Shown piece after piece: positions 49,662 through 59,745 of a stretch of DNA of 64,000 nt (position 1 is the first letter of the stretch; each line of letters starts with the position of its first letter). The DNA lies in assembly GCF_004342625.1 (NCBI RefSeq), contig NZ_SMAH01000015.1, positions 1-64,000 on the forward strand, in the 5' to 3' direction. Made by a program: the position numbers and the translations under genes. The notes below the pieces were generated by a model. It searched no databases. It worked only from the letters and a program-made list of their open reading frames with translations, and was not told where the DNA came from. This stretch comes from Tepidimonas ignava. Its GTDB lineage: Bacteria; Pseudomonadota; Gammaproteobacteria; Burkholderiales; Burkholderiaceae_C.

Positions 49662-50522
49662 ATGTGGATCGACACCCACTGCCATTTGGACGCCCCCGAG
49701 TTCGGCCCGGACGCCGAGGCTGAGCGTGCGCGGGCTCGGGCGGCCGGGGTGGCGTGGTGCGTGTTGCCGGCGGTGCAGGCCGCTGACTTTGAGCGGGTGC
49801 GTGCGTTGGCCCACGCCACCGGGGATGTTTACGCGCTGGGTATCCACCCGCTGTACGTGCCGCAGGCGCACGACGACGATCTGCGGCGCTTGGACGACGC
49901 GCTGCAGCGCTGGGGCGACGACCCGCGGCTGGTGGCGGTGGGGGAAATCGGGCTGGATTTTTGGGTGCCGGCGCTGTGCACCGAGGCGATGCGTGCGCGC
50001 CAGCAGCACTTTTACCGCGCGCAGCTGCGCCTGGCGCAGCGCCACGGGCTGCCGGTGATCGTGCACGTGCGCCGCAGCGCCGACGCCCTGCTGGCGGGCC
50101 TGCGCGCGCAGGCCGCCGCGGGCCGCCCGGTGCTGGGCGGCATCGCCCACGCCTTCAACGGCAGCGTGCAGCAGGCCATGGCGTTCGTGGCGCTGGGCTT
50201 CAAGCTGGGCTTTGGGGGCGCGGCCACGTTCGAGACCGCGCGGCGGCTGCGCGCGCTGTGGGCCGCGGCGCCGGCCGACGCCATCGTGCTGGAGACCGAC
50301 GCGCCCGACATTCCCCCACAGTGGTTGTACGTGCCGGCGCACGCGCGCGCCGCGGGCCGGCCGCAGGGCCGCAACAGCCCGGCGGAGTTGCCGCGCATCG
50401 GGGCCGCGCTGGCGCCGCTGCGCGGGTTGGAGCTGGCGGCGCTGGCCGCGTTGACGTCGGTCAACGCGCGCGCGGCGCTGCCGCGCTTGGCCGCGCTGGC
50501 GCGGCAGGAGGGGATGCCATGA
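49662..50522 (+). CDS. TatD-family metal-dependent hydrolase
   Basis: 286-aa TIM-barrel hydrolase. Metal ligands: H6 and H8 in DTHCHLD, Glu in VGEIGLDF, His in VIVHVRR, His in IAHAFNG, and Asp in LETDAPD. Such enzymes act as 3'-5' DNases or D-aminoacyl-tRNA-type hydrolases. It overlaps the next start by ATGA. Confidence 0.9.
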   Translation: MWIDTHCHLDAPEFGPDAEAERARARAAGVAWCVLPAVQAADFERVRALAHATGDVYALGIHPLYVPQAHDDDLRRLDDALQRWGDDPRLVAVGEIGLDFWVPALCTEAMRARQQHFYRAQLRLAQRHGLPVIVHVRRSADALLAGLRAQAAAGRPVLGGIAHAFNGSVQQAMAFVALGFKLGFGGAATFETARRLRALWAAAPADAIVLETDAPDIPPQWLYVPAHARAAGRPQGRNSPAELPRIGAALAPLRGLELAALAALTSVNARAALPRLAALARQEGMP

Positions 50523-51061
50523 GCGCCACCCCACGCCTGCAGGGTCTGCCGCCGGTGCTGGACGCCTCCACCGGCATCGTCGTGCTGGGGAGTTTTCCCA
50601 GCGTCGCGTCGCTGCGGGCGCAGCAGTACTACGCCCACCCGCGCAACCATTTTTGGGCCATCCTCGGGCTGCTGTGGGGCGAGCCACTGACGCAGTGGCC
50701 TTACGAGCAGCGGCTGGCCGCGGTGCTGGCGCGTGGCCTGGGCATTTGGGATGTGTACGCCCGCTGCGAGCGCCAGGGCAGCCTGGACAGCGCCATCCGC
50801 GCCGCCGAGCTCAACGACCTGGCGTGGCTGCGCCAGCGCTGCCCGGCGCTGCGGGCGGTGGCGCACAACGGTGGGGAGAGCTGGCGCCACGCACGTCACA
50901 CCCGGGCGCTTGGGGTCGCGGTGGAGCGACTGCCTTCCAGCAGCCCGGCCAACGCCCGCTGGCCGCTGGCGCACAAGGCCCAGGCGTGGGCGCGTGTGCT
51001 GGCGCGCCATGGGGTGCCGGTGCGCCCGGACGTGTGGCAGCAGCCCGTGGACGAGGTCTGA
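50519..51061 (+). CDS. UDG-superfamily DNA glycosylase (hypoxanthine type)
   Basis: 180 aa. Active-site motif VVLGSFPSVASLRAQQYYAHPRNHFW is that of family 6 (hypoxanthine-DNA) glycosylases, and the second motif is LPSSSPANA. It would remove deaminated bases such as hypoxanthine from DNA. It is translationally coupled to the TatD gene, a putative DNase, so a repair link is plausible. Confidence 0.87.
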   Translation: MSATPRLQGLPPVLDASTGIVVLGSFPSVASLRAQQYYAHPRNHFWAILGLLWGEPLTQWPYEQRLAAVLARGLGIWDVYARCERQGSLDSAIRAAELNDLAWLRQRCPALRAVAHNGGESWRHARHTRALGVAVERLPSSSPANARWPLAHKAQAWARVLARHGVPVRPDVWQQPVDEV

Positions 51062-51066
51062 CCGCG

Positions 51067-51819
51067 ATGCGCCACGCGCCCGTGTTGCCCCCCGTCACCC
51101 TGTCCGAGCAGGACGGCGTGCGCCACCTGCACCTGGGCACCCCCTGGATCCAGGGCAGCATGCGCTTGAAGCGCCCGCACGAGCTGGTGCTGCAGTACGT
51201 GCAGCGCATGATGGCGTGGCTGCTGTTCGTCGAGCCGGACGGGGTGGCGCAGCGGCGCGCCCTGCAGTTCGGGCTGGGGGCCGGGTCGATCACACGCTTT
51301 TGTCACCACCGCCTGGGCATGCGCACCACCGCGGTGGAGCTCAACCCCCAGGTGGTGGCCGCGTGCCGCGGGTGGTTTCGGCTGCCCGACGACGGCCCGC
51401 GGCTGCAGGTCATCGTGGGTGACGCCGCGCACTGGGTGCACCACGGCCCGTGGCAGGGCGCCGTCGACGCCCTCAGCGTCGACCTGTACGACCACGAAGC
51501 CGCCGCGCCTGTGTTGGACAGCGCCGACTTTTACGCGGCCTGCCGCGCACTGCTGACGCCCGATGGCTGCATGAGCGTCAACCTGTTTGGTCGCTGCGCG
51601 AGCTTGGCGCGCTCAATGGCGGCGCTGCAGCAGGCCTTTGGCGCCCAGGCCCTGTGGGTGTTCAAGCCCACGCGCGAGGGCAACACCGTGGTGCTGGCGC
51701 AGCGCCAGCCCCAACACCCGCCGCGCGAGGTGCTGCAGGCCCGCGCCGAAACAATCCGTGCCCGCTGGGGGCTGCCCGCCCCGCAGTGGTTGCGCAGCTT
51801 GCGCCCCTGGTCGCCATGA
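51067..51819 (+). CDS. Spermidine synthase-like methyltransferase-fold protein
   Basis: 250 aa. AdoMet/dcAdoMet-binding Rossmann fold with LQFGLGAGSITRFC, the acidic TTAVELNP loop, and DALSVDLYDHEAAAP at the active-site strand. It resembles spermidine synthase family proteins, though substrate-binding residues for putrescine cannot be confirmed. Downstream EamA gene overlaps by 4 bases. Confidence 0.75.
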   Translation: MRHAPVLPPVTLSEQDGVRHLHLGTPWIQGSMRLKRPHELVLQYVQRMMAWLLFVEPDGVAQRRALQFGLGAGSITRFCHHRLGMRTTAVELNPQVVAACRGWFRLPDDGPRLQVIVGDAAHWVHHGPWQGAVDALSVDLYDHEAAAPVLDSADFYAACRALLTPDGCMSVNLFGRCASLARSMAALQQAFGAQALWVFKPTREGNTVVLAQRQPQHPPREVLQARAETIRARWGLPAPQWLRSLRPWSP

Positions 51820-52763
51820 GTGCCGCTCCGCCCAACGCCGCCACCCACGCCCCGGATGCCCATGCCCAGGCCCGCCAGCGCAGCGGCCTGCTGCTGGCCG
51901 CGGCGGGGGCCGTGGCGTTCAGCGGCAAGGCCATCATCGTCAAGCTGGCCTACCGCCACGGGGTGGACGCGGTCACCCTGCTGATGTACCGCATGCTGTT
52001 TGCGTTGCCGTTGTTTGCGGCGATGGCGTGGTGGAGCACGCGCCGTGCGCACGGTGGCGTGCCGCTGACGTGGCGTGACCGGCTCGGTATCGTCTGGCTG
52101 GGGTTCACGGGCTACTACGCGGCCAGCTTTCTGGACTTTTGGGGCTTGCAGTACATCAGCGCGAGCCTGGAGCGGCTGATCCTGTACCTCAACCCGACAC
52201 TGGTGCTGCTGCTGGGGTGGCTGCTGCATGGCCGGCGGGTGACGGCGCGCCAGTGGGGCGCCGTCGCGCTGAGCTACGCCGGCGTGCTGCTGGTGTTTGG
52301 GCACGAGGTGCGCTTCGACGGCCAGGCCACCGTGGTGGGCAGCGCCCTGGTGCTGGCCAGCGCCGTCAGCTACGCGCTGTACCTGGTGCACAGCGGGCAG
52401 ATGGTGGCGCGCGTGGGCGCGCTGCGGTTGGTGAGCCTGGCCACGGTGGTGGCGTGCGTGCTGTGCATCGCGCAGTTTGTGCTGTTGCGGCCGCTGCACG
52501 CCGCCGTGGTGCCGGCGCCGGTGCTGTGGCTGTCGGTGGCCAACGCGGTGCTGTGCACGGCCGCGCCGGTGGTGATGGTCATGATGGCCATTGAGCGCAT
52601 CGGCGCCGGTTTGACGGCCCAGACCGGCATGCTGGGGCCGCTGTCCACCCTGGCGCTGGGCGTGCTGCTGCTGGGCGAGCCGTTCAACGTGTGGATCGTG
52701 GCCGGCACCGCCTTGGTGCTGGCCGGGGTGCTGTGGGTGAGCCGTGCCAGCTCTGGGCGCTAG
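51816..52763 (+). CDS. EamA/DMT-family transporter
   Basis: 315 aa with about ten membrane segments arranged as two EamA repeats: an N-terminal one beginning LLLAAAGAVAFSGKAIIVKLAY, and the second with a conserved Pro and LGEP (VLLLGEPFNVWIV). A drug/metabolite exporter; substrate unknown. Confidence 0.88.
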   Translation: MSAAPPNAATHAPDAHAQARQRSGLLLAAAGAVAFSGKAIIVKLAYRHGVDAVTLLMYRMLFALPLFAAMAWWSTRRAHGGVPLTWRDRLGIVWLGFTGYYAASFLDFWGLQYISASLERLILYLNPTLVLLLGWLLHGRRVTARQWGAVALSYAGVLLVFGHEVRFDGQATVVGSALVLASAVSYALYLVHSGQMVARVGALRLVSLATVVACVLCIAQFVLLRPLHAAVVPAPVLWLSVANAVLCTAAPVVMVMMAIERIGAGLTAQTGMLGPLSTLALGVLLLGEPFNVWIVAGTALVLAGVLWVSRASSGR

Positions 52764-52803
52764 CGGCGCGGTGGGGTGCGGCGGCAACGAAAGGAGTGCA
52801 ACG

Positions 52804-53610
52804 ATGGACTTGGGCATTGCCGGGCGTTGGGCGCTGGTGTGCGGCGCCAGCCAAGGCTTGGGGTGGGGCTGCGCGCGTGCGCTGGCGCGCGAAGGGGTCA
52901 ACGTCGTCATGGCGGCGCGCGGCGAAGCGGCGCTGCAGGCCGCCGCCGACGCTTTGCGCGCCGAGCTGCCGGCGGGCGCGGCCACGCGTGTGCTGACCGT
53001 GGCCGCCGACGTCACCACCGACGCCGGCCGCGCCGCGCTGTGGCGCGTGCCGGGCGGCCCGGGGCGCGACTTCGATATCGTCGTCACCAACGCCGGCGGC
53101 CCGCCGACGGGCGACTTTCGGCAGTGGGGTCAGGCCGAGTGGATGCAAGCTTTGCAAGCCAACATGCTGGCCCCCATCGAGCTGATCAAGGCCACCGTCG
53201 ACGGCATGGCCGCGCGGGGGTTTGGCCGCATCGTCAACATCACCTCCAGCGCCGTCAAAGCGCCGATCGACATCCTGGGCCTGAGCAACGGCGCGCGCAG
53301 CGGGCTGACCGGCTTCGTGGCCGGCCTGGCGCGCAGCGGCCTGGCCGCCCGAGGCGTGACGATCAACAACCTGCTGCCGGGCAAATTCGACACCGACCGC
53401 CTGCGCGCCACGCTGCAGGCCGCGGCCGAGCGCAGCGGCCGCACGCTGGACGAGGTGCGCGCCGCGCAGCTGGCGCAGATCCCCGTGCGGCGCTTTGGCA
53501 CGCCCGAGGAGTTCGGCGCCGTGTGCGCGTTCCTGTGCAGCGTGCAGGCCGGCTACCTCACCGGCCAGAACATCCTGCTCGACGGCGGCGCCTACCCGGG
53601 GACGTTTTGA
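52804..53610 (+). CDS. Atypical short-chain dehydrogenase/reductase lacking Tyr-x3-Lys
   Basis: 268 aa with a clear Rossmann fold: G14-ASQGLG20 cofactor loop, TNAGG, and ITSSAV with the usual Ser. The canonical catalytic YxxxK is replaced by S161-NGA-R165 by alignment of the following RSGLTGF with KAALxGL. It may therefore lack normal dehydrogenase chemistry or use another base. It ends with the usual GQNILLDGGAY. AGGAG precedes the ATG. Confidence 0.82.
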   Translation: MDLGIAGRWALVCGASQGLGWGCARALAREGVNVVMAARGEAALQAAADALRAELPAGAATRVLTVAADVTTDAGRAALWRVPGGPGRDFDIVVTNAGGPPTGDFRQWGQAEWMQALQANMLAPIELIKATVDGMAARGFGRIVNITSSAVKAPIDILGLSNGARSGLTGFVAGLARSGLAARGVTINNLLPGKFDTDRLRATLQAAAERSGRTLDEVRAAQLAQIPVRRFGTPEEFGAVCAFLCSVQAGYLTGQNILLDGGAYPGTF

Positions 53611-53676
53611 GGCTCGCCTTCGGGGCGGCGCACGCCGCATGGCGCAGGCCGCCGCCGGCCACCGTGCGCCGCACCC

Positions 53677-54624
53677 TCATGCGCGCCGCGCCGACACGAC
53701 GATGCCGGCGACGATCAACACGAACGCCACCGCGTGGTAAGCGCGCGGCGGCTCGCCCAGCAGCAGCGTGGACATCAGCGCCGTGAACAGCGGCGTGAGG
53801 TTGGTGAAAAAGCCCGCCACCGTGGGGCCGGCGCGCTGCACCCCCGCGCCCCAGGCGCGGTAGGCCAACACCGACGGCCCCACCGCCACGAACAGCACGA
53901 TGGCCGCCAGCGGCCAGCTCCATGCGATGCGGGTCGGCATGTCCGCCGGCGCGGCCAGCGTCAGCCACGTCCATTCTCCCGCGGTCAACACACCCGCGGT
54001 CAGCAGGCCAAACACCGTTTGCGCCAGCAAAAACGCCGCCCAGTCGGCGCGCACCCGGGGGTCTTCGTCGTGGCGTGTCAGCAGCCAGCTGTAGCACGAC
54101 CAGGTGAAGGCGGCGGCCAGCATCCAGGCGTCTCCGGGCACGAAGCGCAGTTGCATCAGGTTGGCCCATGAGCCCTGCGACAGCACCACCAGCACGCCCG
54201 CCAGCGACAGCACCGCGCCACCCAACTGCGGGCGCTGCACCGGGGCGCCGAAGAACAGCCGCCCCACCAGCATCATCCACACCGGCATGCTGGAGGCCAC
54301 CAGCGTCACGTTCAGCGGCGACGAGGTGTGCAGCGCCAGGTATTGCAGCATGTTGTAGCCGGCCACGGCCAGGCTGCCCAGCAGCAGGTAGCGGCGCCAG
54401 TCGCCCCAAACGGGGCTGCCGCGGCGCAGGATCCAGCCGCCCAGCGGCGCCAGCAACAGCGCCGCCAGCACCCAGCGCAGCAGGTTGAACGTGATCGGTG
54501 GGATCCACGGGGCGGCCACGCGGCCGACGATGGCATTGCCCGCCCACAGCAGGGGCGGCAGCGTCAGCAGGGCGATCGTGGCGGGCGACAGCGGCGTGGG
54601 TTGGGCGGGTGAGCTTGACGGCAT
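53677..54624 (-). CDS. EamA/DMT-family transporter
   Basis: 315 aa, ten predicted membrane segments, two EamA repeats; contains LLWAGNAIVGR near the N-terminus and LLLGEPPRAYHAVAFVLI in the second repeat. Not closely similar to the other EamA protein in the window. Divergent from the quinone oxidoreductase gene. Confidence 0.88.
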   Translation of the reverse strand: MPSSSPAQPTPLSPATIALLTLPPLLWAGNAIVGRVAAPWIPPITFNLLRWVLAALLLAPLGGWILRRGSPVWGDWRRYLLLGSLAVAGYNMLQYLALHTSSPLNVTLVASSMPVWMMLVGRLFFGAPVQRPQLGGAVLSLAGVLVVLSQGSWANLMQLRFVPGDAWMLAAAFTWSCYSWLLTRHDEDPRVRADWAAFLLAQTVFGLLTAGVLTAGEWTWLTLAAPADMPTRIAWSWPLAAIVLFVAVGPSVLAYRAWGAGVQRAGPTVAGFFTNLTPLFTALMSTLLLGEPPRAYHAVAFVLIVAGIVVSARRA

Positions 54625-54756
54625 ACCCCCTCACTGTAGCCGAGGCCGAGCGACCGGGGCCGTTGCGGGGGTGACAATCGGGTGGCGGCAGGGCGTGCCG
54701 GAATGTGGCACCATCGGCGGCCACGACCAACCACGTGACGCGAGGAGCATCGAACC

Positions 54757-55749
54757 ATGAACACCACCAGCCGCGCCGTGCTGATCGACGCCCCCGGCGG
54801 CCCCGAGGCCATGCGTGTGGCCGAGGTGCCGGTCGGCGCGCCGGGCCCTGGCGAAGTCCGCATCCGCCACCGCGCCATTGGCCTCAATTTCATCGACGTG
54901 TACCACCGCACCGGGCTGTACCCGCTGCCGATGCCGGCCCGCCTGGGGATGGAGGGCGCCGGTGTGGTGGAGGCGGTGGGCGAGGGGGTGACGCACCTGC
55001 AGGTGGGCGATCGCGTGGCCTACGCCGCCCAGCCGCCGGGTAGCTATTGCGACGTGCGCGTGATGCCGGCGATGAACGTATGCCGCTTGCCCGACTCGAT
55101 TGGGTTCGAGGAGGGCGCGGCGATGATGCTCAAGGGTCTCACGGCGCAGTACCTGCTCAAGCACTGCCGGCCGGTGGAGGGGCTGCAGCCGGGCGATTGG
55201 GTGCTGCTGCACGCCGCCGCCGGGGGCGTGGGGCTGATCGCCTGCCAGTGGGCGCGCGCGCTGGGGCTGCGGGTGATTGGCACCGCCGGCAGCGACGACA
55301 AGTGCCGCCTGGCGCAGGCCCATGGTGCTGAGGTGTGCATCAACTACCGCACGCACAACTTCGTCGAGCGCGTCAAGGCCATCACCGGCGGGCAGGGCGT
55401 CAAGGTGGTGTACGACTCGGTGGGCAAGGACACGTGGGAGGGCTCACTGGACTGCCTGCAGCCGTTCGGGCTGATGGTGTCGTTTGGCAACGCCAGCGGC
55501 CCGGTGCCGCCGTTCGCCCCCGGCATCCTCGGGCCCAAAGGCTCGCTGTACGTGACGCGGCAGACGCTGTTCACGCACATCCGCTCGCGCGAGCGCACCC
55601 AGGCCATGGCGGACGATTTGTTCAGCGTCGTGACGTCGGGGCAGGTGCGCATTCACGTCGCGCAGCGCTTTGCGCTGGCTGACGTGCAGGCCGCGCATCG
55701 GGCGCTGGAGGCGCGTCAGACCATCGGCTCGACGATCCTGCTGCCGTGA
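54757..55749 (+). CDS. Quinone oxidoreductase (zeta-crystallin-like)
   Basis: 330 aa, zinc-free medium-chain reductase. It has the QOR motifs GLNFIDVYHRTGLYP and LLHAAAGGVGLIACQWA (NADPH site) and the ending TIGSTILLP. It reduces quinones with NADPH. GAGGAG precedes the ATG. Confidence 0.92.
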   Translation: MNTTSRAVLIDAPGGPEAMRVAEVPVGAPGPGEVRIRHRAIGLNFIDVYHRTGLYPLPMPARLGMEGAGVVEAVGEGVTHLQVGDRVAYAAQPPGSYCDVRVMPAMNVCRLPDSIGFEEGAAMMLKGLTAQYLLKHCRPVEGLQPGDWVLLHAAAGGVGLIACQWARALGLRVIGTAGSDDKCRLAQAHGAEVCINYRTHNFVERVKAITGGQGVKVVYDSVGKDTWEGSLDCLQPFGLMVSFGNASGPVPPFAPGILGPKGSLYVTRQTLFTHIRSRERTQAMADDLFSVVTSGQVRIHVAQRFALADVQAAHRALEARQTIGSTILLP

Positions 55750-55759
55750 CCGGTGAGGG

Positions 55760-56209
55760 TCAGCGCGTGGCGGCGGTCGGGTCGGCGGCGGCGCTGATCG
55801 CCGCCGTGCGCTCGCACCAGTAGCTGAGCGCGTGCCCCCGCGTGGGCTCGCGCACCACCTGCAAACCCGTGAAGCCGTGGGGCGCCACGGCGGGGCTGCC
55901 CGGCAGGTAGTGCGCCTCGTGCAACAGGTACGTCTGGCCCTGCCAGCGCCCCAGCGTGCGCACGGTCACGCCCGCGCCGGGCGCGGGGGGCAGGCGGTTG
56001 ACGATTTCCAGCGCGATGCTGGCCCCCTCCAGCTGGGGCAGCACGGGGTCGTCCGGCGCGCTGGGGGGCACGATGAACGAGCGCGCCGCCCCAGCCCAGG
56101 CGACGTGGCACTGCACGGGCTGCGCCGCCGCCGACGCCACCAGCACGGCCGCGCCCAGCCCCACGAGCCAGCCCCGTGCCCCAACCCATGCCTGTGCGTT
56201 GCGCGCCAT
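55760..56209 (-). CDS. Secreted hypothetical protein, 149 aa
   Basis: N-terminal signal peptide (GWLVGLGAAVLVASAAA) followed by a mature domain with two cysteines (VQCHVAW, SYWCERT) that could pair. I do not recognise the family. The start at 56209 is uncertain; ATG at 56230 is seven codons upstream. Convergent with the quinone reductase. Confidence 0.65.
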   Translation of the reverse strand: MARNAQAWVGARGWLVGLGAAVLVASAAAQPVQCHVAWAGAARSFIVPPSAPDDPVLPQLEGASIALEIVNRLPPAPGAGVTVRTLGRWQGQTYLLHEAHYLPGSPAVAPHGFTGLQVVREPTRGHALSYWCERTAAISAAADPTAATR

Positions 56210-56306
56210 GGGTTGGCATTCTACGCACATGCCCGCCTTGCCACCCAACCCTGCGCGTGGTGGACTGTGGCGTGCCCACCACGCGCGGGATGGCGGCGGA
56301 TGCGTG

Positions 56307-56816
56307 TCAGCGGCTGCGCCGCACGCGCCGCAGCTCATCGACGATCAGGCCGATGGCCCCTGCGGTGATGGCCATGTCCGCCACGTTGAACGCGGGGTAG
56401 TGCCCGCCGGCGAACAGAGGCGCCAGCCAACGGTGGTGAACGTCCAACATGTCCACCACGTAGCCGTGCAGCGCGCGGTCGATCACGTTGCCCAGCGCGC
56501 CGCCCAGCAGGCACGCCAGCGAAAAGGCAAACAGCTTTTGTTGGTGGTGGGCGCGCAGCAGCCACAGGATGACGGCCACCGCCACGAGCCCGATGCCGAG
56601 GAACAGCCAGCGCTGCCAGCCCCCCGCGCCGGCCAGGAAGGAAAACGCTGCGCCGGGGTTGTGCACCCGCACCAGGTTGAAAAAGCTGGTCACCGGCAGC
56701 ACCTCGCCGGGGCGAAACAGCGCCAGGATCAGCCCCTTGGAGGCCTGGTCCAGCAGCACGATGGCCGCCGCCAGCCCCAGCCACACCAGCATGCCGCGCG
56801 ACGACGCCTTGGCCAT
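56307..56816 (-). CDS. lspA: Lipoprotein signal peptidase
   Basis: 169 aa, four membrane segments. Catalytic aspartates D113 (GNVIDR) and D147 (FNVAD). It cleaves signal peptides from prolipoproteins in the inner membrane. It follows ileS by 10 bases, a widely conserved pair. Confidence 0.96.
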   Translation of the reverse strand: MAKASSRGMLVWLGLAAAIVLLDQASKGLILALFRPGEVLPVTSFFNLVRVHNPGAAFSFLAGAGGWQRWLFLGIGLVAVAVILWLLRAHHQQKLFAFSLACLLGGALGNVIDRALHGYVVDMLDVHHRWLAPLFAGGHYPAFNVADMAITAGAIGLIVDELRRVRRSR

Positions 56817-56826
56817 CTGGAGGCCC

Positions 56827-59745
56827 TCAGGCGGCGTGGCGCGGCTCGCCCGCCCCGTACAGGTTCGCGGTGCAGCGGCCGCACAGGTGGGGGTGCGCCG
56901 GGTCGTGGCCGACGTCGGCGCGCCAGTGCCAGCAGCGCGCGCATTTGGCGTGCGGCGACGGCGTCACCTGAACCGCCAACGCCGCGCCTGGCTGCAGCGT
57001 CAGCGCCGACACCAGGAACACAAAGCGCGCGTCATCGCCCAGCGTGCTCAGCAGCGCGTGGTCTTCGGGCGGCAGCGTGAGCGTCACTTCGGCTTGCAGC
57101 GACGGCCCGATGCGCCCGGCGCTGCGTTCGTCCTCGATGGCTTTGTTGACCGCGTCGCGCACCGCCAGGATGCGCTGCCACTTGGCCAGCAGCGCCTCGT
57201 CCGGCGTGGGCAAGGCCAGGTAGGTTTCGGTGAAGATCGACGGGGTGTGCCCGACCAAGGCCCAGGCCTCTTCGGCGGTGAACGACAAAAACGGCGCGAT
57301 CCAGCGCAGCATCGCGTGCGTGATCTGGTGCAGCGCCGTTTGCGCGCTGCGCCGCGCCAGGCTGTTGGGCGCGGTGGTGTAGAGCCGATCCTTGAGCACG
57401 TCGAGGTAAAACGCCCCCAGCTCCTCGGAGCAAAACACCTGCACCTTGGCCACCACCGGGTGGAATTCGTAGCGTTGGTAGTGCGCCAGGATGTCGGCTT
57501 GCAGCTGCGCCGTGCGCGCCAGCGCCCAACGGTCGATCTCCAGCAGCTGCGCCGCCGGCACGGCGTCGCGCGCGGCGTCGAAGTCGCTGATGTTGGCCAG
57601 CAAAAAGCGCAGCGTGTTGCGCATGCGCCGGTAGGCGTCGACCACGCGCGCCAGGATGTTGTCGTCGATGCCAAGGTCGCCCGCGTAATCGGTGGACGCC
57701 ACCCACAGCCGGATGATTTCGGCGCCCAGCTTGTCGCTGACCTCCTGCGGGGCCACGACGTTGCCCAGCGACTTGCTCATCTTGCGGCCCTGGCCGTCGA
57801 CCGTGAAGCCATGGGTGAGCAGCGCGCGGTACGGCGCGCGGCCGTGCATCGCGCACGCCGTCAGCAGCGACGAGTGGAACCAGCCGCGGTGCTGGTCGTG
57901 GCCTTCCAGGTACAGGTCGGCCTCGGGGCCGTCGTCGTGGCCGGCGCCGGCGTGGCTGCCCCTGAGCACCGTGTGGTGCGTGGTGCCCGAGTCAAACCAC
58001 ACCTCCAGGATGTCGGTGCTCTTGGTGTACTGCGCGGGGTCGGTGGGGTCGCCCAGGCGTTGCAGGATGTCGGCCACCGTCAGCTTGCTCCACGCCTCGA
58101 TACCGCCCGCTTCGACGATGTCGGCCGCCAGGTCGATGATCTCGGGCGTGCGCGGGTGCGGCTCGCCGCTGTCCACGTGCAGCAGGAAGGGCAGCGGCAC
58201 GCCCCACGAGCGCTGGCGGCTGATGCACCAGTCGGGCCGGTGCGCGATCATGTCGCGCAGCCGCGCGCGGCCGCTCTCGGGGTAAAAGCCCGTGTGCTCA
58301 ATGGCGTGCAGGGCCAGCTCGCGCAGGGTTTGCGGCGCTGGGTCGGTGGCGAAGATGCCGCGCGTGGCCTCGGTGGGCGCGTCCATGCGGATGAACCACT
58401 GCGCCGCGGCGCGGTAGATCACCGGCGTTTTGTGGCGCCAGCAGTGCGGGTAGCTGTGCGTGATGGTTTGGGTGGCCAGCAGCCGGTCGGCGGCGCGCAA
58501 CGTGTCGATGATCGCGGGCGTGGCCTGCCAGATCGACTGCCCGCCAAACAGCGGCAGGTCGGCCGCGTACACGCCGTTGCCCTGCACCGGGTTGAGGATG
58601 TCGGCCGCGGCCAGCCCGTGCGCGGTGCACGAGTTGAAGTCCTCCACGCCGTAGGCGGGGGCGCTGTGCACGATGCCCGTGCCGTCGTCGGCCGTGGCGT
58701 AGTCGGCCAGGTACACCGGGCTTGCACGGTCGTAGCCCGGGTGCACGTGCGCCAGCGGGTGGCGGAAGCGGATACGGTCCAGCACCTGGCCCGGCGCCAC
58801 GGCCAGCACCTGCCCGGTCAGGCCGTAGCGTTGCAGGCAGGGCTCGACCAGCGCTTCGGCCAGCAGCAGCAGACCGCGCGGCGTGTCCACCAGCGCGTAC
58901 GGCAGCGCGGGGTTGACGTTGAGGGCTTGGTTGGCCGGGATGGTCCACGCGGTGGTGGTCCAGATGACGGCGTAGATCGGGCGCTGGGCCAGCGCGGCCA
59001 AGTCGGCGTGCGGCAGCGGCGAAGCCGCCGCAAACGCCTGCAACAGCCGCTCGGGCTCGGCGCACAAAAACGCCACGTCCAGCGTCTGGCTGGCTTTGTC
59101 GGCATACTCGATCTCGAACTCCGCCAGCGACGAGCCGCAGTCGAAGCACCAATACACCGGCTTCAAGCCACGGTACACAAAGCCCCGCTGCATCACGCGT
59201 TTGAAGGCGCGCAGCTCCTCGGCCTCGTTTTTGAAGTCCATCGTGCGGTAGGGGTGCTCCCAGTCGCCCAGCACGCCCAGGCGCTTGAAGTCGGCCATCT
59301 GCAGCGCGATTTGCTCGCTGGCAAAGGCGCGCGCTTTGGCCTGCATGTCGTCGCGGCTCAGGCCGCGGCCGTGCAGCTTTTCGATGGCGTTTTCGATCGG
59401 CAGGCCGTGGCAGTCCCACCCCGGGATGTACTGCGCGTCAAAGCCAGCCAACTGGCGCGCTTTGACGATCATGTCCTTGAGCACCTTGTTGACCGCGTGC
59501 CCGATGTGGATGCGTCCGTTGGCGTAGGGCGGGCCGTCGTGCAGGATGAATTTGGGCGCGCCACGCCGCGCGTCGCGCAGGCGCTGGTACAGGCCCTGCT
59601 CCTCCCACTGGCGCACCCAGCCCGGCTCGCGCTGCGGCAGGTTGCCCCGCATCGGAAACGGCGTCTGGGGCAGGTTCAGCGTGGCGCTGTAGTCGGGCAG
59701 GGACGCGTCGCGCGCGTCGGCGGCAGGGGTGCGGTCAGGCTTCAT
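56827..59745 (-). CDS. ileS: Isoleucyl-tRNA synthetase
   Basis: 972-aa class I synthetase. HIGH motif at residues 80-83, KMSKS at 655-659, editing domain between, and a C-terminal zinc site CARCWHW...CGRC. It charges tRNA-Ile. ATG at 59745 gives [13 protein letters not shown]; it overlaps the ribF end by 11 bases, so ribF-ileS-lspA form one operon. Confidence 0.97.
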   Translation of the reverse strand: MKPDRTPAADARDASLPDYSATLNLPQTPFPMRGNLPQREPGWVRQWEEQGLYQRLRDARRGAPKFILHDGPPYANGRIHIGHAVNKVLKDMIVKARQLAGFDAQYIPGWDCHGLPIENAIEKLHGRGLSRDDMQAKARAFASEQIALQMADFKRLGVLGDWEHPYRTMDFKNEAEELRAFKRVMQRGFVYRGLKPVYWCFDCGSSLAEFEIEYADKASQTLDVAFLCAEPERLLQAFAAASPLPHADLAALAQRPIYAVIWTTTAWTIPANQALNVNPALPYALVDTPRGLLLLAEALVEPCLQRYGLTGQVLAVAPGQVLDRIRFRHPLAHVHPGYDRASPVYLADYATADDGTGIVHSAPAYGVEDFNSCTAHGLAAADILNPVQGNGVYAADLPLFGGQSIWQATPAIIDTLRAADRLLATQTITHSYPHCWRHKTPVIYRAAAQWFIRMDAPTEATRGIFATDPAPQTLRELALHAIEHTGFYPESGRARLRDMIAHRPDWCISRQRSWGVPLPFLLHVDSGEPHPRTPEIIDLAADIVEAGGIEAWSKLTVADILQRLGDPTDPAQYTKSTDILEVWFDSGTTHHTVLRGSHAGAGHDDGPEADLYLEGHDQHRGWFHSSLLTACAMHGRAPYRALLTHGFTVDGQGRKMSKSLGNVVAPQEVSDKLGAEIIRLWVASTDYAGDLGIDDNILARVVDAYRRMRNTLRFLLANISDFDAARDAVPAAQLLEIDRWALARTAQLQADILAHYQRYEFHPVVAKVQVFCSEELGAFYLDVLKDRLYTTAPNSLARRSAQTALHQITHAMLRWIAPFLSFTAEEAWALVGHTPSIFTETYLALPTPDEALLAKWQRILAVRDAVNKAIEDERSAGRIGPSLQAEVTLTLPPEDHALLSTLGDDARFVFLVSALTLQPGAALAVQVTPSPHAKCARCWHWRADVGHDPAHPHLCGRCTANLYGAGEPRHAA

